From contig CP150555.1 of NCBI GenBank assembly GCA_049487715.1, positions 620,001 to 684,000 on the forward strand: a stretch of DNA of 64,000 bases, given 5' to 3'. A program made the position numbers and the translations under genes. Position 1 is the stretch's first letter. Each line of letters opens with the position of its first letter. Of the stretch, positions 20,741-30,745 are shown piece after piece. The notes under the pieces are model-generated. The model did no database searches, had not been told where the DNA came from, and saw only the letters and a list, made by a program, of their open reading frames with translations. This DNA comes from Pycnococcus provasolii. Lineage: Eukaryota > Chlorophyta > Pseudoscourfieldiophyceae > Pseudoscourfieldiales.

Positions 20741-22216
20741 TTACGGCATGCCCTTCGTGGGCTCACCGATGTCACGTGTCGACGGAGGCCTCTCGAAGCG
20801 CGAGTTCTCGATCCACTTCGACACCTTCTGGTCTTTTCCCTCGGCAATTTCGTCCTTCGTGAACTCCGCGAGGAAGTAGTCCTCCTCCTTCGCGCCCTCC
20901 GACGGTCCGAACAGCATGCCTCCCCACATCGGGAAGTGGATGAAGAACGTGAGCAGCGACATGCACATGATGAGGATGCCCATGTTCTGGATGCCCTCGT
21001 ACGTCTCGTACTTCTCAGACTTGAACCAGATGGTGAGGTTGATCGAGGCGCCGGCGTTGCCGCCAGCTCCGACGAAGCCCGCGATGATGCCCATGGCACG
21101 GCAGCTCGTGAACGGAACGACGCCGTACGTCGCGCCCTCGGACGCCTGCACGAAGATGGAGAAGAGGATCATGAAGGCGATCGTGCCGCCGAGCGACTTG
21201 TGCTGCGATCCCATCGCAGCGCACATGAGTCCCTCGAGCGCGAGCAGGATGAAGAGCACCCAGAGGCGGCCGCGCATGCCAAACTTCTGCGAGGACCAGT
21301 CGGAGAGGCCGCCGCCAACGGAGCGAGCGAACAGGTTCATCAGGCCGAACGACGAGGCGATGGCGCCAGCCACCTTGAGGTTCATGCCGAAGTGGTCGAA
21401 GAAGTACGTGGCGGCAATCTCGTTCATCGTGAGCTCGATGCCGAAGCAGAAGGCGTAGAGGACGACGAGGATCCACATGCGGTAGTTGAGCACGCCGAGC
21501 TTGAAGATCTGCATAGGGTCCTTGTCCTCGAGCTGTCCCGTCTTCTTCACCTCCGCGTACTGGCCGTCGGGCGTGTCCTGTCCGAGGTAGAGCACCGCCG
21601 TTCCGGCGAGAATCTGCAGCGTTCCGGGGATGAGCATGGCGTAGCGCCAGCTGCGGAAGATCAATCCAGAGCCGTTGACGGCGGCGAACAGGAGCGGCAT
21701 GAGGAACTGCGTGATGCCTCCACCGAGGTTTCCCCAGCCACCGGCGGTGGCGTTCGCGAGTCCGACCACCTTGCCGGTGAACATGATGGACGCCCAGTAC
21801 TGGCACGTCACGAACGTAGCGAGGGTGATGCCGATGAACATGCGGCAGACGAGGAAGTTGGAGCCGTCGGTGGTGAGGCCGAGGCAGAGCGTCGCCGGGG
21901 CGAAGAGGAGCAGGAGGGTGGCCATGCCGTAGCGCGGTCCGAGCTTGTCGCAGACGGGTCCCATGATGACGCGCATGCCGATGACGGTGGTGACGGTAGC
22001 AACGCCGGCGCTGACGAGCTCCGTCTTCGTGAGAGAGAGCGAGTCACGGATGTACGGCGCCATGGGGGCGGCCGAGAAGGTGGAGATGAAGGACTGCATG
22101 AAGCCAAGCCACGACAGGTGGAAGGCACGCATGTGCGGCGCGGCGAAGGAGCCGATTCTCAGCTCGGTGGCCTTGTGCTCCGCGTCAACGGGTATGTACG
22201 GGAAGTCGTCAGACAT
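20741..22216 (-). CDS. NRT2: High-affinity nitrate transporter, MFS NNP family
   Basis: 491 residues from ATG at 22214-22216. Twelve hydrophobic segments are apparent. The two nitrate-signature glycine motifs are present: AGGWGNLGGG at residues 158-167 and FVGAGGNAG in the second half. The MFS loop motif GPVCDKLGPRYG lies near residue 86. The cytosolic tail is short, as in algae. Family members import nitrate/nitrite with protons across the plasma membrane, many needing NAR2. It is transcribed divergently from the NAR2 gene across a 992-bp gap, consistent with a shared nitrate-responsive promoter. Confidence 0.95.
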   Translation of the reverse strand: MSDDFPYIPVDAEHKATELRIGSFAAPHMRAFHLSWLGFMQSFISTFSAAPMAPYIRDSLSLTKTELVSAGVATVTTVIGMRVIMGPVCDKLGPRYGMATLLLLFAPATLCLGLTTDGSNFLVCRMFIGITLATFVTCQYWASIMFTGKVVGLANATAGGWGNLGGGITQFLMPLLFAAVNGSGLIFRSWRYAMLIPGTLQILAGTAVLYLGQDTPDGQYAEVKKTGQLEDKDPMQIFKLGVLNYRMWILVVLYAFCFGIELTMNEIAATYFFDHFGMNLKVAGAIASSFGLMNLFARSVGGGLSDWSSQKFGMRGRLWVLFILLALEGLMCAAMGSQHKSLGGTIAFMILFSIFVQASEGATYGVVPFTSCRAMGIIAGFVGAGGNAGASINLTIWFKSEKYETYEGIQNMGILIMCMSLLTFFIHFPMWGGMLFGPSEGAKEEDYFLAEFTKDEIAEGKDQKVSKWIENSRFERPPSTRDIGEPTKGMP

Positions 22217-23208
22217 CTTGGCTGGCTTAAGTAGTTAACTCTCTTTAGCTTGAAAAGGAAATGCTGATGCTGATGAATGAATGAAGAATGAAGTTGAGAA
22301 TGACGGACTTTGAGAAGAACGATGTGGACGAGACGAGATGCGCGAGATACGGACGGGTGGTGCGTGCGCGCGCAAGGCAAGAGACACGCACCACGAGGAG
22401 ACGCGTAAGAGACGGAAGGAATGCGCGGAGCCTGGGAATACACAACAAACACTACAGGCCGTTACCTACCTACACATCCTACAAAAGACACATCGTAAGT
22501 GGGGGAGCGCAAGTTGACAGATACAAATAAATGTGCGATGAGCGCGGAGGAGAGCGGCAAAGACGGCTTAAGCCCCCCCCCCCCCGTCTGCCCGTCCGTC
22601 GAGCTTCCGAAAAGGCTCCGTGCAAAATCTCCACTAAAATCTATACACTTTCCGCATACACTTCCTCGGACTCTCCACTTAAGGGAGACTTCTTAGACTA
22701 AGGTTAGACACTTCTTGGACTTGCGGCCGGAGCTCAATGGAGGAGGCAAGTCCCTTTGGGGAAACGCGTGTCCCGTCGCCTCAACAAACGCGTTTTCAAG
22801 GTGAACCCGCTCGTTCCCCTTTACATCCGAGGGGGAGGTTGCCGGCCGGCCGGAGGTTGCCCCCCCTCCCCCCGGCCGCTTCAACGCCCTGGGACCCGCC
22901 CCTCCCTCCTCTCCGTCGTTTGGTCGGTCTTTTGGCAAACGACGCGTGACTTCTAAAGGACGCTTCGTGTTCGCGTCTTTTCAGGCTTCAGCCATCCATG
23001 CGGTCGTAAGTAAGGTGTTTTGTGTGCCGCTCGTTCTCGTCTTTTCCTCAGTTTCACTCTTCCTCTTCGCGTGTATCTCTCCGCGTGGCGTCGCACTCTT
23101 CCGTCGTCCTCCTCCTCCTCCTCAAGTTCGTCGTATCTTCTCGTCATTCTCAACTTGCACATCTTCATTTCATTTCACATCTCACTGAACTTCATCTTCG
23201 CTTCTAAG
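22217..23208. promoter_or_regulatory. Divergent NRT2/NAR2 promoter region
   Basis: The only gap between the two divergent transport genes. It includes a C run at about 22570-22583, an alternating GCCGGCCGG block near 22842, and a pyrimidine-rich stretch before the NAR2 ATG. A TF site cannot be assigned by eye. Confidence 0.5.
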
Positions 23209-23836
23209 ATGATGATGCGTGTCGCTGCCCTCTTCGCAATCCTCGCCGTGGCCTCGGCAAACACGAAGTACAAGGACGTCAAGGGCGTCCTCGACGTCTC
23301 GACGCCGTCCACCAAGCAAATCACCACGGGAGAACTGTCCACGATGACTGCCGCCTCGGGAGAGAACGTCACCATCACCGTCACCACCACGGAGAACACC
23401 GCCGACTGGAGCACCGTCACGCTGCGCCTGTGCTACGCCCCGGAGTCGCAGAAGGACCGCAAGTGGCGCAAAACGAAGGACAACTTCAAGAAGAACACGC
23501 AGTGCAAGCAGCCTGGCCTCGCGAAGATTGCCAAGCTCGACTTCGCGAAGATTGCCAAGCTCGACTGGCCGACCGGAACCAAACCCCCTGACGCACACCT
23601 TCAAGCCGGACGAGAACGTGGCGGAGGGCATCTACTTCGTTGAGGCTTTCGCGCAGGATGCCAACAAAAACTACCTCGCCAAGGGCAACTCGAAGGAGAA
23701 GGCTTTCTTCCGAATCTTCGCGTGGGAGGCGGTGGACAGTGGCCTGATTGCCGCCGCCGCCATCCTCAGCGCCCTCAGCTGGACGTCGCTCGCCGCCTAC
23801 TGGGTCAAGGACTTGATCTTCAAGCCGTCGAAGTAA
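23209..23836 (+). CDS. NAR2: NAR2/NRT3-type nitrate-transport accessory protein, frame broken by one base
   Basis: Starts ATG ATG ATG at 23209 with a signal peptide (MRVAALFAILAVASA). The body has the NAR2 hallmark LRLCYAPESQKDRKWRKTKD and a second conserved Cys (NTQCKQ). The C terminus has FVEAFAQDANKN and a single anchoring helix (LIAAAAILSALSWTSLAAYW) with a short basic tail. The first frame runs to a stop at 23643. The correct continuation (NPLTHTFKPDENVAEG) is in the next frame and ends at 23836. Removing one A from AAA at 23581-23583 restores a continuous protein. Just upstream, 23519-23566 is an in-frame 24-bp tandem duplication (AKIAKLDF/AKIAKLDW). Either a real lesion or a sequencing error. 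NAR2 normally stabilises NRT2 at the plasma membrane. Confidence 0.85.
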
Positions 23837-24136
23837 GCTCTAAGGGTGAACATCATAAACACTTAAAACGGTACTTAACAACTTTTTTTCATACTTTTTT
23901 TTTTGCAAACCTTTCCCACAGCGCACCGTACTTATTATGCCTTGATTCCCACTACTTAGCTTCTCCCAAGCAAGCTCACGCACGCACGCACGCATGGTTT
24001 GTTGAACAAGACTCACCCCCTTCCACTCTCTCTCTCTCACACACACCTCTGCTCTTTACTTTCTGAGGTGGTTACCAACTACCTGGTAGCTGCCGCTGCC
24101 GCGTTAGCGTCACAGAAAACGATATCGACCCCGACG

Positions 24137-24546
24137 CTAGTCGGATTCCAGTCTCGCACGCTTCTCCCGCTCGATCGCTTCCATGAAGCCTTGACGGTGC
24201 ATCAAACTCTCCTCCATCGTCATCGTCTTGCCGTCGTCCTCGCTCATGACGGACGCGCGTCTCCCCAGCACGCCGACAGGCGGTCTAGTGAAGCTCGTGG
24301 CAAGTCTGCTCGGCGCTGTACCAGCGTGGCGTTGGGAGCATTGAAAATGGCAACCTTCTCCTCCGGCGGTGCGTCCGTCGACGGGTTGGCATAGAAGGAG
24401 AGCATCCAGCCCGTGAGCTCGTCGTCGTCGTCGGTCGCGGCCAAGTGCACAGCCGCTTTGCCGAAGTTGGCAAGCTCACGCAAGCGCTCGTGATCGCCAG
24501 TCTTAACAGCATCGACCAAGTTCGCGGCCGTCGTCGCCGCGTCCAT
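24137..24546 (-). CDS. Small hypothetical protein, probably spliced
   Basis: An ATG at 24544-24546 opens a frame with a helical, ankyrin-like start (LVDAVKTGDHERLRELANFG). The next frame downstream ends with a protein-like tail (EESLMHRQGFMEAIEREKRA) at 24137. A GT-AG intron of 83 nt at 24239-24321 (GTACAG...GCGAG) would join them in phase to give 108 residues. The exon may extend further upstream, and the segment at 25976-25978 may be its true first exon. No family is recognised with confidence. It lies between NAR2 and the NR-like gene. Confidence 0.4.
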
Positions 24547-24639
24547 AGTCGTGCGTGAGAAGACCGACTCACACTTGAGAATGAGAATGAGCAGGAGAAT
24601 GAGCTCGAGGTGCCCATAGCGAGCCCCCTTAGTAGGCAC

Positions 24640-25684
24640 GGAAGGAAGGCCCGCGAACGTGAGATGTCACTTCACGAGAGCGCAAGATGTCACTTCACCC
24701 CGGCAAGGTCTTCCACTGACGTCGACACAGAAAGGTAGCCACACGCTGGCCAGCACATACCTTTCGTTCGCATGCCAGCGTGTGAACCCACCGTCACCAA
24801 GGCCAGACGTGGACATGCGTGTGCACACAGAGGTTGTCCTTGAGCTGTGGTGGAAACACCAAGGGAAGTGCGTGCGTGCGGGTGCCGATTCGGCAGGGAA
24901 GAGGCGCACAGGATATCCATACCACCCAAGAGGCTGGGAGTTCCCAACGAAAAGCGAGAACTGCCGAACTGGCAAGGGGCAAAGGTGGCTGGCAAAAGAA
25001 CCACGAAGAACGCGTCTGACATCTGAGTCTTCTGAGTGGGTTCTGTGTTGTCAAGTTCTGTCAAGAGACCTATCGTGGTGAGGTGTGTGCAAGAAACCTG
25101 TGCCAGTAAAGGTAAAGGGAGTAGGAAAATATTGTATTCTTGACCACCTTCCTCATCTGCATAAAACACCGGCCGTGAACAGGTGCCGTGAACTCTTACA
25201 GGTTCGTTCCTTCCGTCTTCCCGTCTCTAGAGAACTACGAGAGCTCGCCAAAGGGTTTTCTCGCCAGCCGGGCCGCTCTTTCGGCCTTTCGGGTAGTGGT
25301 AGGATTCTTGCCATTATATTGCACATGCTAATAAATAACCACGAGCTGTCCCCCATCTCTCAAAGGCCAGCTTCGCGGGGGGATCCCAGGTGGATCCCTA
25401 GTACTACCAAAACGCCTGAGGCTCACAACCTGCAGTGCAGTACGATAAAGGCTGGGAACAGCCGACCTAAGACGGCTCCCTCCCCCCCTACGACTTACAA
25501 CCAACCAGCTGGGGACGGCAAGACGACTTTCAGCCTTGAAGACAACATTACCGTGTAGACCTGGGAAGCACGCAACGAAATACTGTACGCAACCATTCTG
25601 CGACAACGCAACTTCGACCTACCGGGTAGCGAAGTACGACGGGCAGGGCAGACTGCACGCGGAGCGGCGGCCTAAAGGGTCGCG
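24640..25684. other. Unassigned 1 kb region
   Basis: No convincing gene, tRNA or repeat is visible. Could be intron or 5' region of the small minus-strand gene. Confidence 0.35.
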
Positions 25685-25978
25685 TCAAGAATGAAGAATC
25701 CGAGGCTCTCCCCCGGGGGCATCAGGCGACGTCGCCTCCCTCTCCCAGATGAGGTGAGGTGACAGGTCTCGCGAGGGGAGGTGAGGTGAGGTGAGGCGAG
25801 GGGAGGTGAGGTGACGTGAGCTCTCTCGGCGGCGCGATGAGCGGCACCTCCCCTCCTCCCCCCTGCATGCTTGAGAGTTGTCACGCACATCTATCGCGTA
25901 CACGTTGCTCGCCTTGAAGAGCTCCGCCGTGCCGTGTGGTGTGAAGAGGTATGTGAGCTCATCTCCGTTGCTCGCCAT
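25685..25978 (-). CDS. Possible first exon of a minus-strand gene
   Basis: ATG at 25976-25978 starts a natural-looking stretch of about 30 residues (MASNGDELTYLFTPHGTAEL...) that reaches a GTGCGT donor-like site inside YAIDVRD; beyond it the frame is low complexity, matching a GGTGAGGTGAGGTGAGG-rich tract at 25750-25815. It could splice to the small gene at 24137-24546. Weak support. Confidence 0.25.
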   Translation of the reverse strand: MASNGDELTYLFTPHGTAELFKASNVYAIDVRDNSQACRGEEGRCRSSRRRESSRHLTSPRLTSPHLPSRDLSPHLIWEREATSPDAPGGEPRILHS

Positions 25979-26280
25979 CTATGTGTGTGAGCCTCACTCC
26001 TATAGATAGACCTTTCACTCCCTCTCTCGCTTGTCGTATCTGTATCTTCATCTTCTTCTCCTCTTCTTACGTAAGTTGAAGGTGACCGGGTTGGCGGCCG
26101 TGTGTGTGGCTTAAGGTTGGTTCTCAGAGAGGTTGTTCATTTCATTTGTGTCGATCATCAATCAACACAGCACATCAGTTGACCTCATTCTCCACCTTGC
26201 TCTTGAGTAAATAAATACGTATCTAACCTACCTGTATCTAGCGTACTTAGCAGCTGAAGTGACACGCAGGCTAGTAGTAT
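25979..26280. promoter_or_regulatory. Upstream region of the NR-like flavoprotein gene
   Basis: Roughly 300 bp between a divergent possible exon and the ATG at 26281; A/T-rich near 26205-26225. No specific element identified. Confidence 0.3.
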
Positions 26281-29200
26281 ATGTTCTCAACCTGCCTCCC
26301 CATCTTCTCATTATTCAATAAAGTGACACCCACCACATCAACATCCTGCTGCGAATCAACATCAGCTTTTGACAACGCTCTCTCAACCACATACAAAAAA
26401 AACAAAACCAGCCGCAGCAGCAGCAGCATGAACAGCCAATCAACAACAACAACCTCGATGGATGACTCGAACACCCTCCTCTCAAAGGTGCTCGGCGCTG
26501 ATGTCGAAGGCAGCGTGGGAGGCAGCTCACTGTGGATGCACATGACAGGTGCAATCCCCAAAACAACCGACGCAAGAGACAAACAAACGACCGACGCGTG
26601 GGTGCCACGAAACGACAAACTCGCGAGGCACCCGAAAACAGAACCTGGCGCACGTGGGGGAGGGGCTCGCGCGGAACCTACCGTGGAGCTGCTGGCATCC
26701 GTCGGATTCCTCACGCCGCCGGCGTTGCACTTCTTCAACCACCGCAGCGCCGTGCCGATGATCGACGCAAACAAGTTCAAGCTCACCTTGCACATTGGAA
26801 AGAAAAAGTTTGTGTTCAACGTGCAGCAGCTGCGAAAGATGGAGAAGGCGTCCACCACAGCCACGATCGCGTCTGCAGGTCTGCGCGGTGCTGAGCTCAG
26901 CGCGCGAAAAAAGTCGCAAGCATCGTCGCCGTTTGGTGCGTGCGGGCTTGCCACGGGCATATGGACCGGCGTGCCGCTCGTCAAGCTGCTCGCGCGGTGC
27001 GGCGTGAAGCGGTGCGCAGACTACGACGCCAACATCATATTCCGCGGACCGGACAAGCAGATTGGGATAGACGGCGGAATCCCGTACGAGTCGAGCATGC
27101 CGCTCGCGGAGGCTATCGACACCATACGCAACGTGATTGTCGCGTACGAGGTGAATGGCCACACGCTCACGCCGGACCTTGGCGCGCCGCTGCGACTCGT
27201 CGTCCCCGGTGCCGTCGACGAACGGTGCGTGAAGTGGCTGACGAGCATCGTCGTCGGCAAGCGCGGTGCGAATCAGGACAAGAAGTGCGACCCCCTCTCG
27301 GAGCCTACGTCGTTCTTCTTCGCACAGCGCACGCGCCTGTACCCGCCTACCGCGCGCGACGCGTCCGAAGCGGAAGGAAGGCGTCTCGACACCATCCCCG
27401 TCAACAGCGCCGTCATGGTACCAGCGCACGGGGAGGTTGTGCGCGTCGATCCATACAAGCCAAAGAAAATGGTGATCCGAGGCTGGGCGTACAGCGGCGG
27501 TGGCACCGCCATCAACGGCGTGGAGGTGAGCCTCGATCGTGGACTGACGTGGCAATCGGCGGATGTCGAGGGCGATCGCAGCAACATGTCCGGCAAGCGA
27601 CCGGAGCGATCTTGGTGCTGGACGCTCTGGATGCTTGCGGTCGACGGCGCGACGTTGGTGCATCATATGATTGAGGATGGAGAGGTCTGGGTGCGTGCGA
27701 CGGACTCCAACGGCGCGTGCCAACCGGAGGAGGCGCCGTGGAACTTCCTCGGACTTTGCAACAACGGGTACTACAAGGTGAAGGCGTCAACACAGGTCAT
27801 GGAGTCGTCAGGCACGTACGCGGTGAAATTCTTGCATCCGTGCGTGCGTGAACTGGATGGCAAGTGCACCGGCTGGATGGACATCGGCATGCAGATGGCG
27901 GAGAAGGCTGCTGCTGCATCAGTGGCAGCGGCTCCCGCACCGTTCGGAGTCGACATAACACCAAAGGGCAGCAGCAAGGAACCGATGGTGAACAACCTCG
28001 TCTCCACGACGACATTGACAACCTCCACCACCACCACCGCCACCGCTCCCGTCACAACAACCGCCGTCACACCCATTGTCAGCAACGAGAAAGAGTACAC
28101 GTGGGATGAAATCCAAGAGCACAACAAGGACGACGACGTTTGGATTGTCGTAAACAACAACGTGTACGAAGTGACCAAGTACCTCGATCAGCATCCTGGT
28201 GGCGCGGCGTCCATCACGATGAATGCGGGGGAAGACACATCGGAAGATTTCACGGCGGTGCACTCAGCCAAGGCTTGGAAAGATCTGGAGCAGTACAAAA
28301 TTGGCATTGTTGCGGGCACCGGGGGCGGCAACCCTGCTGCTGCTGCTGCTGCTCCAGAAGTGAACAACAGCATTGCACCTGCACCAGAGAGGAGCAGCAT
28401 GATGCCGCCTTTCGTGAAGGCTATGGAGTCACCCAGCTCCACTCCATCGATGACGCCCAATACCTCGACGCACGGCGGCAGCATGCACGGACGGGTGGGA
28501 GGATCGTCGCATGGCAGTTCGTCATCCATGAAGAAGAGCAAGAGTGGCATGTTCCGTCGCATCGAGTCGTTTTTCAAAAAGTCGAGCGAGAAGGCACCGT
28601 CCCCGGATGACAAGAACGAGGACGCCGTCGCCGCCGCGAATGCTGAGATTGGGGCGTACGAGCGCATGCTGTCACCCTTCGCCAGCTTCCCCGTGAGCGA
28701 GGCACCCGTATGCCTGAATCCTAAAAAATGGGTCAAGGTGAAGCTTGCGGACATACACTGGATCTCTCCGGACACCGTTCTCGTGAGGTTTGCGCTGACG
28801 AGTCCGCAGCACGTGCTTGGTCTGCCCACCGGGCAGCACTTCATGATCAAGGGCAAGGACAATGAGGGCAAGCCTGTGATCCGCGCGTACACGCCCACGA
28901 GCCCAAATACGGACGTGGGATTCGTGGACCTCGTCATCAAGGTGTACTTTCCGTGCCCTGAGTACCCGCTTGGTGGCAAGCTCAGCCAATTCATTGGCAA
29001 CTTGAACATTGGCGACGAGATTGACATCAAGGGACCGATTGGCGAGATCACGTACCTCGGACGTGGCAAGTTCACGATCCACAAGGTGGGAGAGCTGCAC
29101 TGCAAACGCATCACGCTCATCGGCGCGGGAACGGGCATCACGCCACTGCTTCAGATCGCGGCGGCATGCCTTCGCGATCCGGAGGATGACACGAAGCTGC

Positions 29201-29526
29201 GCCTCGTGTTTGCGAATCGATTCGAGGAGGATATTCTGTGTCGGCGCATCATCGACAACATGGCGAAGAAGTACCCGAAGCAGTTTGAGTGCCACTACGT
29301 GCTTAGCAAGGCGCCGCAAGAATGGGTGATGAGCGGCAAGGGATCGGCAGGACGCGTGAACTTGCCCATCTTAAGGCAATTCGGATTCTCGTTCGAGGCG
29401 ACGGGCGACGCGTCGGATCCTGGCGCGATTGGATTGACGTGTGGCAGCGACGCCTTCAATGAGCAGGCTGCGTTTGGGAACTTACTGCAGATGGGCTACC
29501 CGCGCGATCGCATGTTCGCGTTCTAG
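26281..29526 (+). CDS. NR-like flavoprotein: degenerate Mo domain + cytochrome b5 + FAD/NAD(P)H reductase
   Basis: 1,081 residues from ATG at 26281 (M50 at 26428 is an alternative). Domains run in nitrate-reductase order: Mo-binding-like about 105-350, Mo dimerisation about 385-530, linker, cytochrome b5 about 605-677 with haem ligands H638 (HPGG) and H661 (VHS), a second Ser-rich linker, then FAD domain with RAYTPTSP (R868) and NADH domain with GAGTGITP. The Mo-like domain is damaged. Where NR has TCAGNRR it reads ASAGLRG, so the Mo-ligand Cys is Ser198 (TCT). RNHG is replaced by NHRS at 153-156. The C-terminal CGPPPM is CGSDAF. Probably supplies electrons but cannot reduce nitrate itself. 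Compare the intact Mo domain at 31309-32796. Confidence 0.88.
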   Translation: MFSTCLPIFSLFNKVTPTTSTSCCESTSAFDNALSTTYKKNKTSRSSSSMNSQSTTTTSMDDSNTLLSKVLGADVEGSVGGSSLWMHMTGAIPKTTDARDKQTTDAWVPRNDKLARHPKTEPGARGGGARAEPTVELLASVGFLTPPALHFFNHRSAVPMIDANKFKLTLHIGKKKFVFNVQQLRKMEKASTTATIASAGLRGAELSARKKSQASSPFGACGLATGIWTGVPLVKLLARCGVKRCADYDANIIFRGPDKQIGIDGGIPYESSMPLAEAIDTIRNVIVAYEVNGHTLTPDLGAPLRLVVPGAVDERCVKWLTSIVVGKRGANQDKKCDPLSEPTSFFFAQRTRLYPPTARDASEAEGRRLDTIPVNSAVMVPAHGEVVRVDPYKPKKMVIRGWAYSGGGTAINGVEVSLDRGLTWQSADVEGDRSNMSGKRPERSWCWTLWMLAVDGATLVHHMIEDGEVWVRATDSNGACQPEEAPWNFLGLCNNGYYKVKASTQVMESSGTYAVKFLHPCVRELDGKCTGWMDIGMQMAEKAAAASVAAAPAPFGVDITPKGSSKEPMVNNLVSTTTLTTSTTTTATAPVTTTAVTPIVSNEKEYTWDEIQEHNKDDDVWIVVNNNVYEVTKYLDQHPGGAASITMNAGEDTSEDFTAVHSAKAWKDLEQYKIGIVAGTGGGNPAAAAAAPEVNNSIAPAPERSSMMPPFVKAMESPSSTPSMTPNTSTHGGSMHGRVGGSSHGSSSSMKKSKSGMFRRIESFFKKSSEKAPSPDDKNEDAVAAANAEIGAYERMLSPFASFPVSEAPVCLNPKKWVKVKLADIHWISPDTVLVRFALTSPQHVLGLPTGQHFMIKGKDNEGKPVIRAYTPTSPNTDVGFVDLVIKVYFPCPEYPLGGKLSQFIGNLNIGDEIDIKGPIGEITYLGRGKFTIHKVGELHCKRITLIGAGTGITPLLQIAAACLRDPEDDTKLRLVFANRFEEDILCRRIIDNMAKKYPKQFECHYVLSKAPQEWVMSGKGSAGRVNLPILRQFGFSFEATGDASDPGAIGLTCGSDAFNEQAAFGNLLQMGYPRDRMFAF

Positions 29527-29726
29527 CTACGAGAAGACTTGTTATACGCGTGTGTGTGAGTGCGTATGTGTTTTCTTTATTTAAATTTGAAAAAACAAAA
29601 ACAAAACGATTGCTTTCCTTCTTATTAATAAAATATCGATCGATCGGATGTCAGAACCTTGAGGTCCCTCCATGGGTGCAGTAGTACTTCATGCCTTATG
29701 TGTGTTTATGATACCAACGACTCACA

Positions 29727-29765
29727 CACACACACGCACGCACGCACGCACGCACTCACTCACGT
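29727..29765. repeat. CA/ACGC microsatellite at 3' end of NAR1
   Basis: Short CACA and CACG run overlapping the last codons of the NAR1 gene and its 3' end. Confidence 0.7.
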
Positions 29766-30745
29766 CCGTAAGCGAAGTAGTGGATGCCCGCGACGAACAC
29801 GGCGGCGCCGAGGACATTGCCAAGGGTGACTGGCAAAATGTTGTTGGCAAAGATCTCCATCCAAGTGATGTCCGCGCCCATCATCTTGCCGCATGGCAGC
29901 AAAAACATGTTTGCGACGCTGTGCTCGAGTCCCAGGGCAATGAAGGCGCTGATGGGCAGGAAGATGGCCGCCGCCTTGCCGGCGACCGTGTTGCTCGCCA
30001 TGGCGCCCCACACGGCTAGGCAAACGAGCCAGTTGCACAGGATGCCCTTGGCGACGCAGACGGCGAACGGCAGTGCCGCCTTCGTCGCGGCCACCTTGGT
30101 GATGGCGGCGGTGGGCACCTGCCCCACCGTCGCGATGCACGCAAGCAGGAGCGAACCAACGAGGTTGCCCGCGTAGCTGACAGCCCAGTTGCGAACGAGG
30201 TCAGCGGTTTGCACCGTCTTCGTGAGCAGCCCAGACAGCATGACCATAACGTTGCCTGTGAACAGCTCCGCACCCGTCATGACGACCATGAAGAGACCGG
30301 TGGGAAGTCCGACGGCACCCTTGAGGAAGTTGCACGCTCCTGGGTTGGCAGCCATAAGCGCGGGACTGCTTCCTCCGACGTTGTTCATGAGGAGCGCACC
30401 AAAGCCAATGAGCGCACCCGCGGCGATACCGAGCACGAAGAGCGTGTCCGTCTTCATGTTCGCCTTCATCTGACTCGCCTTCAGCACAGCCCCAAATGTC
30501 GCCTTGGGTGGAAGCGCATTCGGCACAGGCGGCGTAGGTGCAGGTGCCGCCGACGGCTGCGACTGTGCTGCGGCGCCGTTTTCCTTCCCGTTCGACGACG
30601 CCGGCGCGGGCACCGCCACCGGCGTGGAGACCGCCTGCACGCGAACACTGTGCCTGCCCACCACGACGCGGCGGCGCGTCACGACCGGCCGCGCACCCGT
30701 GCGGGTGGTTTTCACCACGTTCATATGCAAGCCGCCCTTAATCAT
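29756..30745 (-). CDS. NAR1: Plastid nitrite/formate channel, FNT family
   Basis: 329 residues from ATG at 30743-30745; the frame is open further upstream but without ATG. The first 60 residues are Arg/Val/Ala-rich (VVTRRRVVVGRHSVRVQ) and Pro/Ala-rich, fitting a plastid transit peptide. The rest has six helices with FNT motifs, including GLFMVVMTGAELFTGN and CNWLVCLAVW, and a VTLGNVLGAAVFV stretch before the C terminus. Family knowledge: NAR1 carries nitrite into the chloroplast for nitrite reductase. It is divergent from the Mo-domain gene (563-bp gap), and its 3' end faces the flavoprotein gene. Confidence 0.92.
   Translation of the reverse strand: MIKGGLHMNVVKTTRTGARPVVTRRRVVVGRHSVRVQAVSTPVAVPAPASSNGKENGAAAQSQPSAAPAPTPPVPNALPPKATFGAVLKASQMKANMKTDTLFVLGIAAGALIGFGALLMNNVGGSSPALMAANPGACNFLKGAVGLPTGLFMVVMTGAELFTGNVMVMLSGLLTKTVQTADLVRNWAVSYAGNLVGSLLLACIATVGQVPTAAITKVAATKAALPFAVCVAKGILCNWLVCLAVWGAMASNTVAGKAAAIFLPISAFIALGLEHSVANMFLLPCGKMMGADITWMEIFANNILPVTLGNVLGAAVFVAGIHYFAYGRE

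Noticed and set aside
20936-22234. 432-codon ORF antisense to NRT2
   Set aside because: Low-complexity Glu/His/Arg shadow of the transporter gene.
26527-27723. 398-codon minus ORF in the NR-like gene
   Set aside because: Arg/His-rich shadow; the plus strand has real domains.
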